Shown here one piece after another: positions 56,530 to 64,000 of a DNA stretch of 64,000 nucleotides (the first letter of the stretch is position 1; every line of letters begins with the position of its first letter). A program made the position numbers and the translations under genes. The notes below the pieces were generated by a model. That model saw only the letters and a list, made by a program, of their open reading frames with translations. It ran no database searches and had not been told where the DNA came from. Origin of the DNA: Rouxiella silvae (GTDB taxonomy: Bacteria > Pseudomonadota > Gammaproteobacteria > Enterobacterales > Enterobacteriaceae); NCBI RefSeq assembly GCF_002093625.1, contig NZ_MRWD01000011.1, forward strand, positions 38,121 to 102,120, read 5' to 3'.

Positions 56530-58650
56530 ATGTTCAATCTGTTTGCTACGCTCAAGAAAGAGAAAATCTGGGACTTTGACGGCGGTATTCATCCGCCCGA
56601 GATGAAAACTCAGTCCAGCCTGGTGCCTCTGCGCCGAATGCCTCTGCCTGAGCGTTTTATTATTCCTTTGCAGCAGCACTTGGGGCCTGAAGGCGAGCTT
56701 TGTGTAAAATCGGGTGATCGAGTGTCAAAAGGCCAGCCGCTGACCACCGGCCTTGGCCGTACTGTGCCGGTTCATGCGCCGACCTCCGGCACCATTAGCG
56801 CCATTGAGCCACATATCACCGCGCACCCTTCAGGTTTGAAAGAGCTGTGTGTAATTATTGACGCAGACGGAGAAGACCGCTGGTGCGAACGTCAGTTTGT
56901 AGAGGACTACACTCAGCTCGATGCCGCCGCGATTAACCAACTGATTCATCAGGCCGGTATTGCCGGTTTGGGGGGAGCCGGTTTTCCTACGGCCAGCAAA
57001 ATTCAGGGCAGCCTTGAGCGTACCAAAATTCTCATTCTTAATGCTGCCGAGTGTGAACCTTATATCACCGCTGACGACCGGTTGATGCAGGAGCACGCCG
57101 ATGAAATTTTGCTCGGCACACGCATTATGTGTCACATGCTGCATCCCGAGCAGGTGTTGATCGGTATCGAGGACAACAAGCCCGAAGCGATCGCCGCCTT
57201 AAAGGCCGCCATTAAAAAAGAAAAACACGCCGGTGTTAACATCGAGCTGCGCGTAGTGCCGACCAAGTACCCTTCCGGCGGAGCAAAACAGCTGACCCGC
57301 ATTCTTACGGGTAAGGAAGTGCCTAAGGGCAAACACTCCTCTGCCATTGGCGTACTGATGCAAAACGTCGGCACCGTATTTGCCATTAAGCGCGCGATTA
57401 TCGATGCCGAACCCCTGATTGAGCGCGTGGTTACCCTCACCGGTGAGTCGGTAAAAAAACCAGGCAATGTCTGGGCCAGACTTGGCACGCCGGTGGCACA
57501 TCTGATGCGCGAAGGCGACTTTGAGCCGCAGAATCAACAAAAAATGGTGATTATGGGCGGTCCACTGATGGGCTTTACCCTACCGTCACTTGATGTACCG
57601 ATTGTTAAAATCAGCAACTGTCTGTTGGCACCGTCGGTCAGTGAAATGGGTCAGCCCGAGCAGGAAGAAGCCTGCATCCGCTGTAGTCTTTGCGCCGAAT
57701 CTTGCCCGGCTGGTCTGTTACCGCAGCAGCTTTACTGGTTCAGTCGCGGTCAGGAACATGAAAAAGCGCGCAACCATAATCTGTTCGACTGCATTGAGTG
57801 CGGTGCCTGCGCCTACGTGTGTCCGAGTAATATTCCGCTGGTGCAGTACTACCGACAGGAAAAAGCCGAGATCCGTGCGCTGGATCTTGAAGCCACCCGC
57901 GCGACCGAAGCCAAAGCGCGTTTCGAAGCCAAACAGCTGCGTATGGAGCGCGAAAAGCTGGCTCGTGAGGAAAAACATAAAAAATCTGCCGTTAAACTCA
58001 GCGATGAAGATGCCCGTGTCATCACGCCACGCGTCAGCGCTGTAGAGCAAACTAAGCCTGCTGAAAACGAGAAAGACACCGATCCTCGTCAGGCAGCCCT
58101 CGCCGCCGCGATAGCGCGAGCCAAGGCTAAAAAAGCCGCCGTTGTCGCCGATGTAGAGGAAGTGCCAGTTTCCAACGAACCGATCGCCACGCCTGCCGAC
58201 ATGCCGATTGAAGGCGATGCCCGTAAAGCGGCCGTAGCTGCCGCCATTGCCCGCGCCAAAGCTAAAAAAGCAGCAGCAACTTCAGGCAACGCCGCACCTG
58301 AAATTAACGCTGAAGTTAAGGCAGACGTTGAATCAGAGAGTAAGGCGAAATCAGTCGAACCCACCGCCGATGCCATGCCAGAAGATAAACGCAAAGCCGC
58401 CGTAGCTGCCGCCATTGCGCGTGTCAAAGCGAAGAAAACCGCACAAGCGCCTCAATCCACTGAGCTTGCCGCGGTTGATACAAAGCAATCAGTGACACCG
58501 TCACCTAAGGCGAACACTGCGGGCCTGGCACAATCAGATTCAGAAGGTGATCCACGCAAAGCTGCGGTAGCAGCAGCGATCGCCCGCGTAAAGGCCCGAA
58601 AAGCCGCTCAAGCTCTGACGTTGTCGAGCGAAATGTCGAACGAGGAATAG
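56530..58650 (+). CDS. rsxC: RsxC, NADH-binding electron-transport subunit with C-terminal repeats
   Basis: This is a 706-aa soluble subunit that takes electrons from NADH through [15 protein letters not shown] and [16 protein letters not shown] are conserved flavoprotein motifs. [12 protein letters not shown] and [12 protein letters not shown] bind two 4Fe-4S clusters. From about residue 517 there are four copies of an Ala/Lys-rich motif of the type [19 protein letters not shown], as in E. coli, whose copy number varies between bacteria. The open frame reaches 56518, but the family starts [10 protein letters not shown] at 56530. It abuts rsxD. Confidence 0.96.
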   Translation: MFNLFATLKKEKIWDFDGGIHPPEMKTQSSLVPLRRMPLPERFIIPLQQHLGPEGELCVKSGDRVSKGQPLTTGLGRTVPVHAPTSGTISAIEPHITAHPSGLKELCVIIDADGEDRWCERQFVEDYTQLDAAAINQLIHQAGIAGLGGAGFPTASKIQGSLERTKILILNAAECEPYITADDRLMQEHADEILLGTRIMCHMLHPEQVLIGIEDNKPEAIAALKAAIKKEKHAGVNIELRVVPTKYPSGGAKQLTRILTGKEVPKGKHSSAIGVLMQNVGTVFAIKRAIIDAEPLIERVVTLTGESVKKPGNVWARLGTPVAHLMREGDFEPQNQQKMVIMGGPLMGFTLPSLDVPIVKISNCLLAPSVSEMGQPEQEEACIRCSLCAESCPAGLLPQQLYWFSRGQEHEKARNHNLFDCIECGACAYVCPSNIPLVQYYRQEKAEIRALDLEATRATEAKARFEAKQLRMEREKLAREEKHKKSAVKLSDEDARVITPRVSAVEQTKPAENEKDTDPRQAALAAAIARAKAKKAAVVADVEEVPVSNEPIATPADMPIEGDARKAAVAAAIARAKAKKAAATSGNAAPEINAEVKADVESESKAKSVEPTADAMPEDKRKAAVAAAIARVKAKKTAQAPQSTELAAVDTKQSVTPSPKANTAGLAQSDSEGDPRKAAVAAAIARVKARKAAQALTLSSEMSNEE

Positions 58651-59703
58651 ATGGCTTTTAGAATCGCAAGTTCTCCTTTTACCCACAACCGCCAGAGCAC
58701 CCGCTCAATTATGCTGATGGTTGTACTGGCCTGTATTCCGGGCATTGCCGCGCAGGTTTGGTATTTTGGTTACGGCACGCTGGTGCAGGTGGCGTTGGCT
58801 ATTTTAATCGCCATTTTGGCGGAAGGAGCCGTACTACAGTTACGCAAAATGCCGGTTGCAAAACGGCTTGCCGACAACACCGCACTGCTCACCGCCGTAC
58901 TGCTTGGCGTAAGTTTACCGCCGCTTGCCCCGTGGTGGATGATTGTTATTGGCACCGTTTTTGCCATTATTATTGCCAAACAGCTTTACGGTGGACTGGG
59001 GCAAAACCCGTTTAACCCGGCGATGGTGGGTTATGTAGTGTTACTCATTTCGTTCCCGGTGCAGATGACAACCTGGCTGCCGCCTGACGCCCTGCAGGCA
59101 CATCACGTGGGCTTTGTTGATACGCTGCTGACCATTTTTGGCGGACACGATTCACAAAATATGACCGCCTATCAACTGCAAATGAATGTCGATGGTATCA
59201 CGCAGGCCACGCCGCTTGACGGATTTAAAACCGGTCTGCGCTCAGGACACACGGCGGAACAGGTGTTACAGCAACCGCTGTTCAGCGGCATACTGGCCGG
59301 TCTTGGTTGGCAGTGGGTTAATCTCGGTTTTCTGGCCGGTGGCGTGTTCCTGATGTGGCGTCGGATTATCAGTTGGCATATTCCAGTCAGCATACTGATG
59401 ATGATGACTTTCTGTGGCACGCTGGCTTGGGCACTAGACCCAGGCAGTTATTCACCGCCAATCATCGGTTTATTTTCCGGTGCTACCATGCTGGGCGCAT
59501 TCTTTATTGCCACCGATCCGGTTACCGCGTCGACCACGCCAAAGGGGCGACTCATTTTTGGTGCGCTTATTGGGCTGCTGATTTGGTTGATTCGCGCCTA
59601 CGGTGGCTATCCTGACGGCGTTGCTTTTGCCGTGCTGCTGGCGAACATTACCGTTCCGCTGATCGACCACTACACTCAGCCACGTGTTTACGGCCATCGC
59701 TAA
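58651..59703 (+). CDS. rsxD: RsxD, electron-transport complex membrane subunit
   Basis: This is a 350-aa inner-membrane subunit (E. coli 352 aa) with about nine hydrophobic segments. The conserved covalent-FMN region is visible in [19 protein letters not shown], with the flavin-linked Thr expected in the [11 protein letters not shown] stretch around residue 185. It starts at the base after the rsxC stop codon. Confidence 0.96.
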   Translation: MAFRIASSPFTHNRQSTRSIMLMVVLACIPGIAAQVWYFGYGTLVQVALAILIAILAEGAVLQLRKMPVAKRLADNTALLTAVLLGVSLPPLAPWWMIVIGTVFAIIIAKQLYGGLGQNPFNPAMVGYVVLLISFPVQMTTWLPPDALQAHHVGFVDTLLTIFGGHDSQNMTAYQLQMNVDGITQATPLDGFKTGLRSGHTAEQVLQQPLFSGILAGLGWQWVNLGFLAGGVFLMWRRIISWHIPVSILMMMTFCGTLAWALDPGSYSPPIIGLFSGATMLGAFFIATDPVTASTTPKGRLIFGALIGLLIWLIRAYGGYPDGVAFAVLLANITVPLIDHYTQPRVYGHR

Positions 59704-59712
59704 GGAAAAAGT

Positions 59713-60345
59713 ATGTTAGCTACAATGCGCCGCTATGGGATGACCTTAGCATTTTTCGGCATCCTGATGACAGGTATGACGGCCTTGGTTAATCTTTTAA
59801 CCAAACCGACAATTGAACATCAAGCCTTGTTGCAACAAAAGAGCTTGTTCGATCAGGTGATCCCTGCAAGCGTGTATGATAACAACATGCAGCAGGAGTG
59901 TTACAACGTCACTAATGCATCATTGGGGACGGCAACGCCTCACCGCATGTATCTGGCGCGCAAAGACGGCCAGCCGGTTGCAGCCGTCGTTGAGACCACT
60001 GCACCGGACGGATATTCTGGCGCGATTCAGCTGTTGGTTGCCGCTGATTTTCATGGCAAAGTGTTTGGAACTCGCGTGCTTGAACAGCATGAAACCCCCG
60101 GACTCGGTGACAAAATTGAAGTCCGTATCTCCGACTGGATCAAAAGTTTTGCCAATCAAACGATTAACGGCGCCAGCGATGCCCGCTGGGCGGTTAAAAA
60201 GGACGGCGGCATGTTTGATCAATTCACTGGTGCGACCATTACACCGCGGGCCGTGGTCCGTTCTGTAAAACGTACCGCACTCTTTATTGAGACTGTGCCT
60301 GCGCAGCTTTCCCACCTCACCCCTTGTGGAGCACGTGATGAGTGA
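59713..60345 (+). CDS. rsxG: RsxG, electron-transport complex flavoprotein subunit
   Basis: This is a 210-aa subunit with one N-terminal membrane helix and a periplasmic FMN domain. The flavin-attachment motif [ST]GAT appears as [14 protein letters not shown], and [20 protein letters not shown] is a family block. GGAAAAAG precedes the ATG. Its 3' end overlaps rsxE by 8 nt. Confidence 0.96.
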   Translation: MLATMRRYGMTLAFFGILMTGMTALVNLLTKPTIEHQALLQQKSLFDQVIPASVYDNNMQQECYNVTNASLGTATPHRMYLARKDGQPVAAVVETTAPDGYSGAIQLLVAADFHGKVFGTRVLEQHETPGLGDKIEVRISDWIKSFANQTINGASDARWAVKKDGGMFDQFTGATITPRAVVRSVKRTALFIETVPAQLSHLTPCGARDE

Positions 60346-61030
60346 TGCAAAAACACTAATCGTTAACGGACTGTGGAAGAACAACTCCGCGCTGGTTCAA
60401 TTACTCGGCCTCTGCCCACTGCTGGCTGTAACCTCCACGGCAACTAATGCGCTGGGGTTGGGTTTGGCTACCACCATGGTATTAACCTGCACCAATGCCA
60501 TGATTTCAGCCTTCCGCCGCTGGGTGCCGAGTGAAATCCGTATTCCTATCTACGTGCTCATTATCGCCTCGGTGGTCAGCACCGTGCAGATGCTGATAAA
60601 TGCCTATGCGTTTGCGCTGTATCAGGCGCTGGGGATTTTTATCCCGCTTATCGTTACTAACTGTATTGTGGTCGGTCGCGCAGAGGCTGTCGCCTCCAAC
60701 AGTCCGATACACCTCGCCGCACTCGATGGCCTGATGACTGGGCTAGGCGCGACGGCGGCGATGTTTACCCTGGGCTCTATGCGCGAAATCCTTGGCTCAG
60801 GAGTATTATTTAATGGCGCAGACCTGTTACTGGGAAGTTGGGCCAAAGTGCTGCGCGTGCAGGTAGTGCATCTGGATAATCCATTCTTGCTGGCGATGTT
60901 ACCGCCGGGTGCCTTTATAGGCCTTGGCATGCTGCTGGCGGGGAAATATCTGATTGACCAACGAATGAAGGCACGCGCCGCCGCCCGAGCAGCCCATTCG
61001 CTGCCGCAGGGTAATACCGAGAAAGCCTGA
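60338..61030 (+). CDS. rsxE: RsxE, electron-transport complex membrane subunit
   Basis: This is a 230-aa inner-membrane subunit, homologous to RsxA, with six hydrophobic segments. [20 protein letters not shown] and [15 protein letters not shown] hold the conserved Cys motifs. The open frame extends upstream to 60287, but [16 protein letters not shown] at 60338 fits the family and couples with rsxG through an 8-nt overlap. Its TGA overlaps the nth ATG by 1 nt. Confidence 0.96.
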   Translation: MSDAKTLIVNGLWKNNSALVQLLGLCPLLAVTSTATNALGLGLATTMVLTCTNAMISAFRRWVPSEIRIPIYVLIIASVVSTVQMLINAYAFALYQALGIFIPLIVTNCIVVGRAEAVASNSPIHLAALDGLMTGLGATAAMFTLGSMREILGSGVLFNGADLLLGSWAKVLRVQVVHLDNPFLLAMLPPGAFIGLGMLLAGKYLIDQRMKARAAARAAHSLPQGNTEKA

Positions 61031-61674
61031 TGAATAAAGATAAACGCATCAGCATTCTTAAACGCCTGCGCGAAAACAATCCGCATCCGACCACTGAATT
61101 GGTGTACACCACGCCTTTCGAATTGTTAATTGCGGTACTGCTCTCGGCTCAGGCAACCGATGTCAGCGTCAATAAAGCCACAGCCAAACTTTATCCGATG
61201 GCTAATACGCCGCAGAAGGTGTGGGACTTGGGCGTCGACGGCGTTAAGGAATACATCAAGACTATTGGTCTGTTTAACGCCAAGGCCGAGAACGTGATCA
61301 AGACTTGCCGAATTCTGCTTGATAAGCACGCCGGTGAAGTTCCTGAAGACCGCGCTGCGCTTGAAGCACTGCCAGGAGTGGGAAGAAAAACCGCCAATGT
61401 CGTACTCAATACGGCGTTTGGCTGGCCGACCATTGCCGTAGACACGCACATTTTCCGCGTCTGCAACCGCACACGTTTCGCGCCTGGAGAGACGGTTGAA
61501 AAGGTGGAAGAAAAGCTGCTAAAAGTCGTCCCCGCTGAATTCAAACTCGACTGCCATCACTGGTTTATTCTGCACGGGCGTTACACCTGCGTGGCGCGAA
61601 AGCCGCGATGCGGATCATGTCTGATTGAAGACTTGTGTGAGAGCAAAGAGAAGGTCTATCCGGAAGGATATTGA
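61030..61674 (+). CDS. nth: Endonuclease III
   Basis: This is a 214-aa DNA glycosylase/AP lyase that removes oxidised pyrimidines in base excision repair (E. coli 211 aa). The helix-hairpin-helix LEALPGVGRKTANVVLNTAF contains the catalytic Lys and is followed by the Asp in TIAVDTHIFRVCNR. The 4Fe-4S cluster motif is CVARKPRCGSCLIEDLC. It is the last gene of the ydgK-rsx-nth operon. Confidence 0.98.
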   Translation: MNKDKRISILKRLRENNPHPTTELVYTTPFELLIAVLLSAQATDVSVNKATAKLYPMANTPQKVWDLGVDGVKEYIKTIGLFNAKAENVIKTCRILLDKHAGEVPEDRAALEALPGVGRKTANVVLNTAFGWPTIAVDTHIFRVCNRTRFAPGETVEKVEEKLLKVVPAEFKLDCHHWFILHGRYTCVARKPRCGSCLIEDLCESKEKVYPEGY

Positions 61675-61712
61675 TTACAATAGCGTTTTTATTGAAAATA
61701 TCAAATCAAGGG

Positions 61713-61758
61713 CATGCGCTGCGCTCACTGAGCAGAGGCCCAGTAAGCGCAGCGCATG
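61713..61758. terminator. Hairpin between convergent nth and the DUF2501 gene
   Basis: A 13-bp perfect stem (61713-61725 with 61746-61758), extended by three inner pairs after one mismatch, lies 39 nt after nth. The tail GATTTATCTTTT is only moderately T-rich. Confidence 0.6.
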
Positions 61759-61798
61759 GATTTATCTTTTAGAACCCGACATTTTCAATTGAAAACCA

Positions 61799-62302
61799 TT
61801 ACAAGAATGACTTAGCCTGCTTCAATACCACGTCACAGGCTTTCGTTTTCACCTTTTCTTTCAACTGCGTCAACCCGCCAGAGTCGAGACTGCTCAAGTC
61901 AACGTTCTGACCCTTACCGGTATGAAGAATACCGTTGAGGCCGTCCTGATAGTCGGCCTTTTGAGTCGTTCCAGCGTTCTGGATCCCAAGTTTATCCATC
62001 AGTTTGTCTTTAACTGACGTGGCGCTAGTAGCCGAAAGCACGTTGTTTTTTACGCAGTATTGCAGAATACCTGCTGCATTGGTGCTGCTTTTCGACGTAA
62101 GATTGCTGTTGCTGCCGCCGAGCAAAGAAGTGAGCTGGCTCATTGAATAGCCTCCCTCAGAGCCACCGCTGGCATTGCCACCGAGCTGCTGGTTGGCGGC
62201 GTCAGATAAAGATCCAAGCAGGCTGTTTGCCGCCTGTGCGCCGCTGGCCATCAGAAGTCCGCTGGCTGCCAGTGCCAATATGCTGGTACGAAATGCTTTC
62301 AT
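61799..62302 (-). CDS. DUF2501 exported protein (YjjA-like)
   Basis: This is a 167-aa exported protein. The signal peptide ends at GAQA-ANSLL. The mature part has a Gly/Ser-rich N-terminal third (NQQLGGNASGGSEGGYSMSQ) and a conserved C-terminal domain with two Cys (LQYCVKNNVLSA, VKTKACDVVLKQ), as in the YjjA/DUF2501 family. GGAG lies 6 nt before the ATG at 62302, which is preferred to the ATG four codons upstream. The function is unknown; a YjjA-like protein has been linked to biofilm-related genes, but I would not transfer that. Confidence 0.85.
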   Translation of the reverse strand: MKAFRTSILALAASGLLMASGAQAANSLLGSLSDAANQQLGGNASGGSEGGYSMSQLTSLLGGSNSNLTSKSSTNAAGILQYCVKNNVLSATSATSVKDKLMDKLGIQNAGTTQKADYQDGLNGILHTGKGQNVDLSSLDSGGLTQLKEKVKTKACDVVLKQAKSFL

Positions 62303-62431
62303 CTTTTGCTCCAATCCATTATGCGATTACACGTGGTTTTCATTTCTTAAATTACTCGAGCTTCTTACGCTAATCTTGGCGCGATTACCCACGCCCAGCA
62401 ATAGGAATATGTCGGATAATGCCGTGCAGAT

Positions 62432-63364
62432 TCAGATGTTTGTTATGTCTACATCACGTTTTGCTAACCATTGGCTTGCGGCACCAAAGAAGTGTTGCGC
62501 CAACGGCGTTGCCCTGCCCGCCTGCGCAACCACCAGCGCGGCGTGCCGAGTCATCGGCGTAATGTTCAGCGAACAGCGTTTTAATGACGGTGACATCTCG
62601 TCAATAAGATGTCCGCGAGGCACCAGAGCACACCCTAGGCCAACAAACACACCCTGCATCAGCTGAAATATCGAGCTGCTTTCCAAAATTGGGCGTAATT
62701 CCAGCCCGCTACTGCGGAAAAAATTATCAAGATAACGACGGAAATAACGGCTGGGTTCTGACAAACAGAGCGGCAACTCGGCAACCTGCTGCGCGTTAAG
62801 CTGGGCAAATTGCTCGAGTTGAGGAAAGTGTTGCGGGTTGTAGACAAGGTCGACGCCGCCGTCGTGCAGCGGAAAGAGCTGAAAACGTAGCTCATTCAGG
62901 GTTGAGAATTCGAAAAATCCGATGCCGATATCAACCGAATGACTGGCCAAGTCCTCGATCAACCGATCGGCACTGACTTCAGATACCCGGTAATCCAGCC
63001 CAGAATGCTCTTCGCCGATCCCTTTGAGTAAAGCAGCGAGTGAAATACTGCACTGAGGCATAACCCCAATACGCAACGTACCGCTTAGCCCCTGTTTTAA
63101 TGAGGCAACCTCAAGCTTCAATCCCTCGTAAACGGAGACAATCTCACGCGCCCAGCTCAAAACACGATGGCCTTCTGGCGTGAAACCTTCAAAGTTGTTT
63201 CCGCGATTGATCAGACTAAGATCGAGCTCTTTCTCAAGGTTTTTTAGGCGCATTGACAACGTCGGCTGGCTTACAAAGCTGATTTGCGCCGCGCGCCCGA
63301 AGTGTTTTTCTCGTTCGAGATTACACAGATAAATGAGTTGTTTTATGTCCAAAAATGCTCGCAT
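62432..63364 (-). CDS. LysR-family transcriptional regulator
   Basis: This is a 310-aa regulator with an N-terminal winged helix-turn-helix (HFGRAAQISFVSQPTLSMRL, residues ~21-40) and a LysR substrate-binding domain. It begins MRAFLDIKQLIYLCNLE. I do not recognise the exact orthologue. No obvious target gene is adjacent; the gene upstream across a 398-nt gap is a partial acyltransferase on the + strand, which is the only divergent neighbour. Confidence 0.85.
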   Translation of the reverse strand: MRAFLDIKQLIYLCNLEREKHFGRAAQISFVSQPTLSMRLKNLEKELDLSLINRGNNFEGFTPEGHRVLSWAREIVSVYEGLKLEVASLKQGLSGTLRIGVMPQCSISLAALLKGIGEEHSGLDYRVSEVSADRLIEDLASHSVDIGIGFFEFSTLNELRFQLFPLHDGGVDLVYNPQHFPQLEQFAQLNAQQVAELPLCLSEPSRYFRRYLDNFFRSSGLELRPILESSSIFQLMQGVFVGLGCALVPRGHLIDEMSPSLKRCSLNITPMTRHAALVVAQAGRATPLAQHFFGAASQWLAKRDVDITNI

Positions 63365-63762
63365 TTAATGAGTTAGATTGAAAATTTTTAGTCCATGTCA
63401 TGTTATGTACTGACCCCTGTACTAACTTAGAACTGAGCATCAGATAATGGGCTCTGACTTTTTAAATAAAAACATAATAGCTGACCTGCGCGCCGTGCCA
63501 AAACAAAATCCCTCCCGATGTCTGTGCGCTGAACCCAAGCATGCCACCAAGATAACCTTGTCCTTAAGAGTTCATTTAAAAATATTGATATAGTGCGCAA
63601 ATCTGAAAGGTAAGCGTTGACCAAACGAAAGACCACCCCCTACTATCTTCTGGCTGGAAAAAAGATCTCACCAACTATTTAATAAAAATACATTTTCGCA
63701 TTATAACTTTGCCACTGTAAGCATTAACAGATCCTAATGGCAAAGTGAATTCAGCCTACTTT
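63365..63762. other. A+T-rich intergenic region
   Basis: This 398-nt gap lies between the LysR gene and the partial acyltransferase gene. It has no convincing gene, RNA or repeat. The base composition shifts toward A+T from about 63560 on, consistent with acquired DNA to the right. Confidence 0.5.
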
Positions 63763-64000
63763 ATGGATGAAGAAGTGAAAAATAAAACAATAGATAGCTT
63801 AAAGCTAATTTTTGCGGTGACCGTTGTTGCCATGCATGGCTTTCTTCTTGAATCACAGTACAACCGCTACATACTCGGGATTTTAACCAATGGATTGTTC
63901 AGATCTGCTGTCCCTTTCTTTTTTATCGTCAGTGGTTACCTCTTCTTTAAAACGATAAAGAATAACACGACTAAAAAATGGTTTTCCCATATTATAAAAG
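63763..64000 (+). CDS. Acyltransferase-3 family membrane protein, N-terminal part
   Basis: This is a partial frame of about 79 codons running off the right edge. It reads MDEEVKNKTIDSLKLIFAVT, then VVAMHGFLLESQ and RSAVPFFFIVSGYLFFKT, the helix 1 His and the PFFFxxSGYL motif of acyltransferase-3 proteins that O-acetylate surface polysaccharides. A later GTG at 63775 is an alternative start. The A+T-rich codon use suggests a surface-polysaccharide accessory gene. Confidence 0.7.
   Translation, partial: MDEEVKNKTIDSLKLIFAVTVVAMHGFLLESQYNRYILGILTNGLFRSAVPFFFIVSGYLFFKTIKNNTTKKWFSHIIK

Noticed and set aside
1..64000. CRISPR arrays, tRNA or rRNA genes, prophage modules
   Set aside because: I saw no regularly spaced repeats, tRNA-like cloverleafs, integrase, capsid or terminase genes.

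Overview
The window is a 64 kb piece of an Enterobacterales chromosome. Gene content and protein similarity point to a Yersiniaceae-like relative of Serratia, Rahnella or Rouxiella rather than E. coli itself; this is an inference from remembered family sequences. Much of it is core chromosome from the replication-terminus side (tus with Ter sites, fumC, manA, ydgA, malIXY, add, ydgJ, ydgK, rsxABCDGE, nth). Accessory blocks are inserted between these genes. I see no rRNA, tRNA, CRISPR array, complete insertion sequence or prophage.

Layout. 1-4.1 kb (minus strand) is a purine-catabolism cluster: guanine deaminase, a RutR-type TetR regulator, and xanthine dehydrogenase xdhA-xdhB, with RutR-like boxes before guaD and xdhA. 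4.3-6.1 kb is the potassium transporter kup. 6.4-12.9 kb is a sugar ABC import operon (binding protein, two permeases, PfkB kinase, ATPase) read away from a ROK repressor; two identical 22-bp operator-like repeats lie 150 bp apart between them. 13.1-16.7 kb holds an HsrA-like MFS pump, ydfG, ynfA, ynfB and ynfD. 16.8-21.5 kb is mostly accessory: an orphan GtrII-type glucosyltransferase-like membrane protein, a DHA2 pump that may start at ATC, bioD2, and a small Ig-like lipoprotein. 21.7-25.4 kb is mlc, ynfL and ynfM. 25.6-26.7 kb is tus with two Ter sites in front. 26.7-36.6 kb is fumC, manA, ydgA, malI/malXY (with MalI operators) and add.

36.9-41.8 kb is the most unusual part. Two overlapping ORFs (551 and 1070 aa) lie between add and ydgJ and look like a large secreted toxin or effector. 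They are joined at a run of six G that forms a canonical -1 slippery heptamer, and the second ORF has a clearly A+T-richer, probably exchangeable C-terminal half. 42-44.6 kb is ydgJ and cytoplasmic amylase amyA. 44.8-46.1 kb encodes a second unusual protein: four tandem repeats of exactly 69 residues, each ending in a helix-turn-helix-like pattern, behind a Ser/Thr-rich N-terminus. 46.2-54.6 kb is the arabinose regulon (araFGH and araC leftward, araBA rightward) with no araD. 54.9-61.7 kb is ydgK, the rsxABCDGE electron-transport complex and nth. The end carries a DUF2501 protein, a LysR regulator and the start of an acyltransferase-3 membrane protein cut by the window edge.

How the genes work together: several independent nutrient circuits (purines, an unknown sugar, maltose-related MalXY, arabinose, starch products through amyA and manA) with their local regulators, the Rsx complex that resets SoxR, fork-trap functions (Tus/Ter), and two candidate host- or competitor-directed proteins placed within otherwise conserved stretches.
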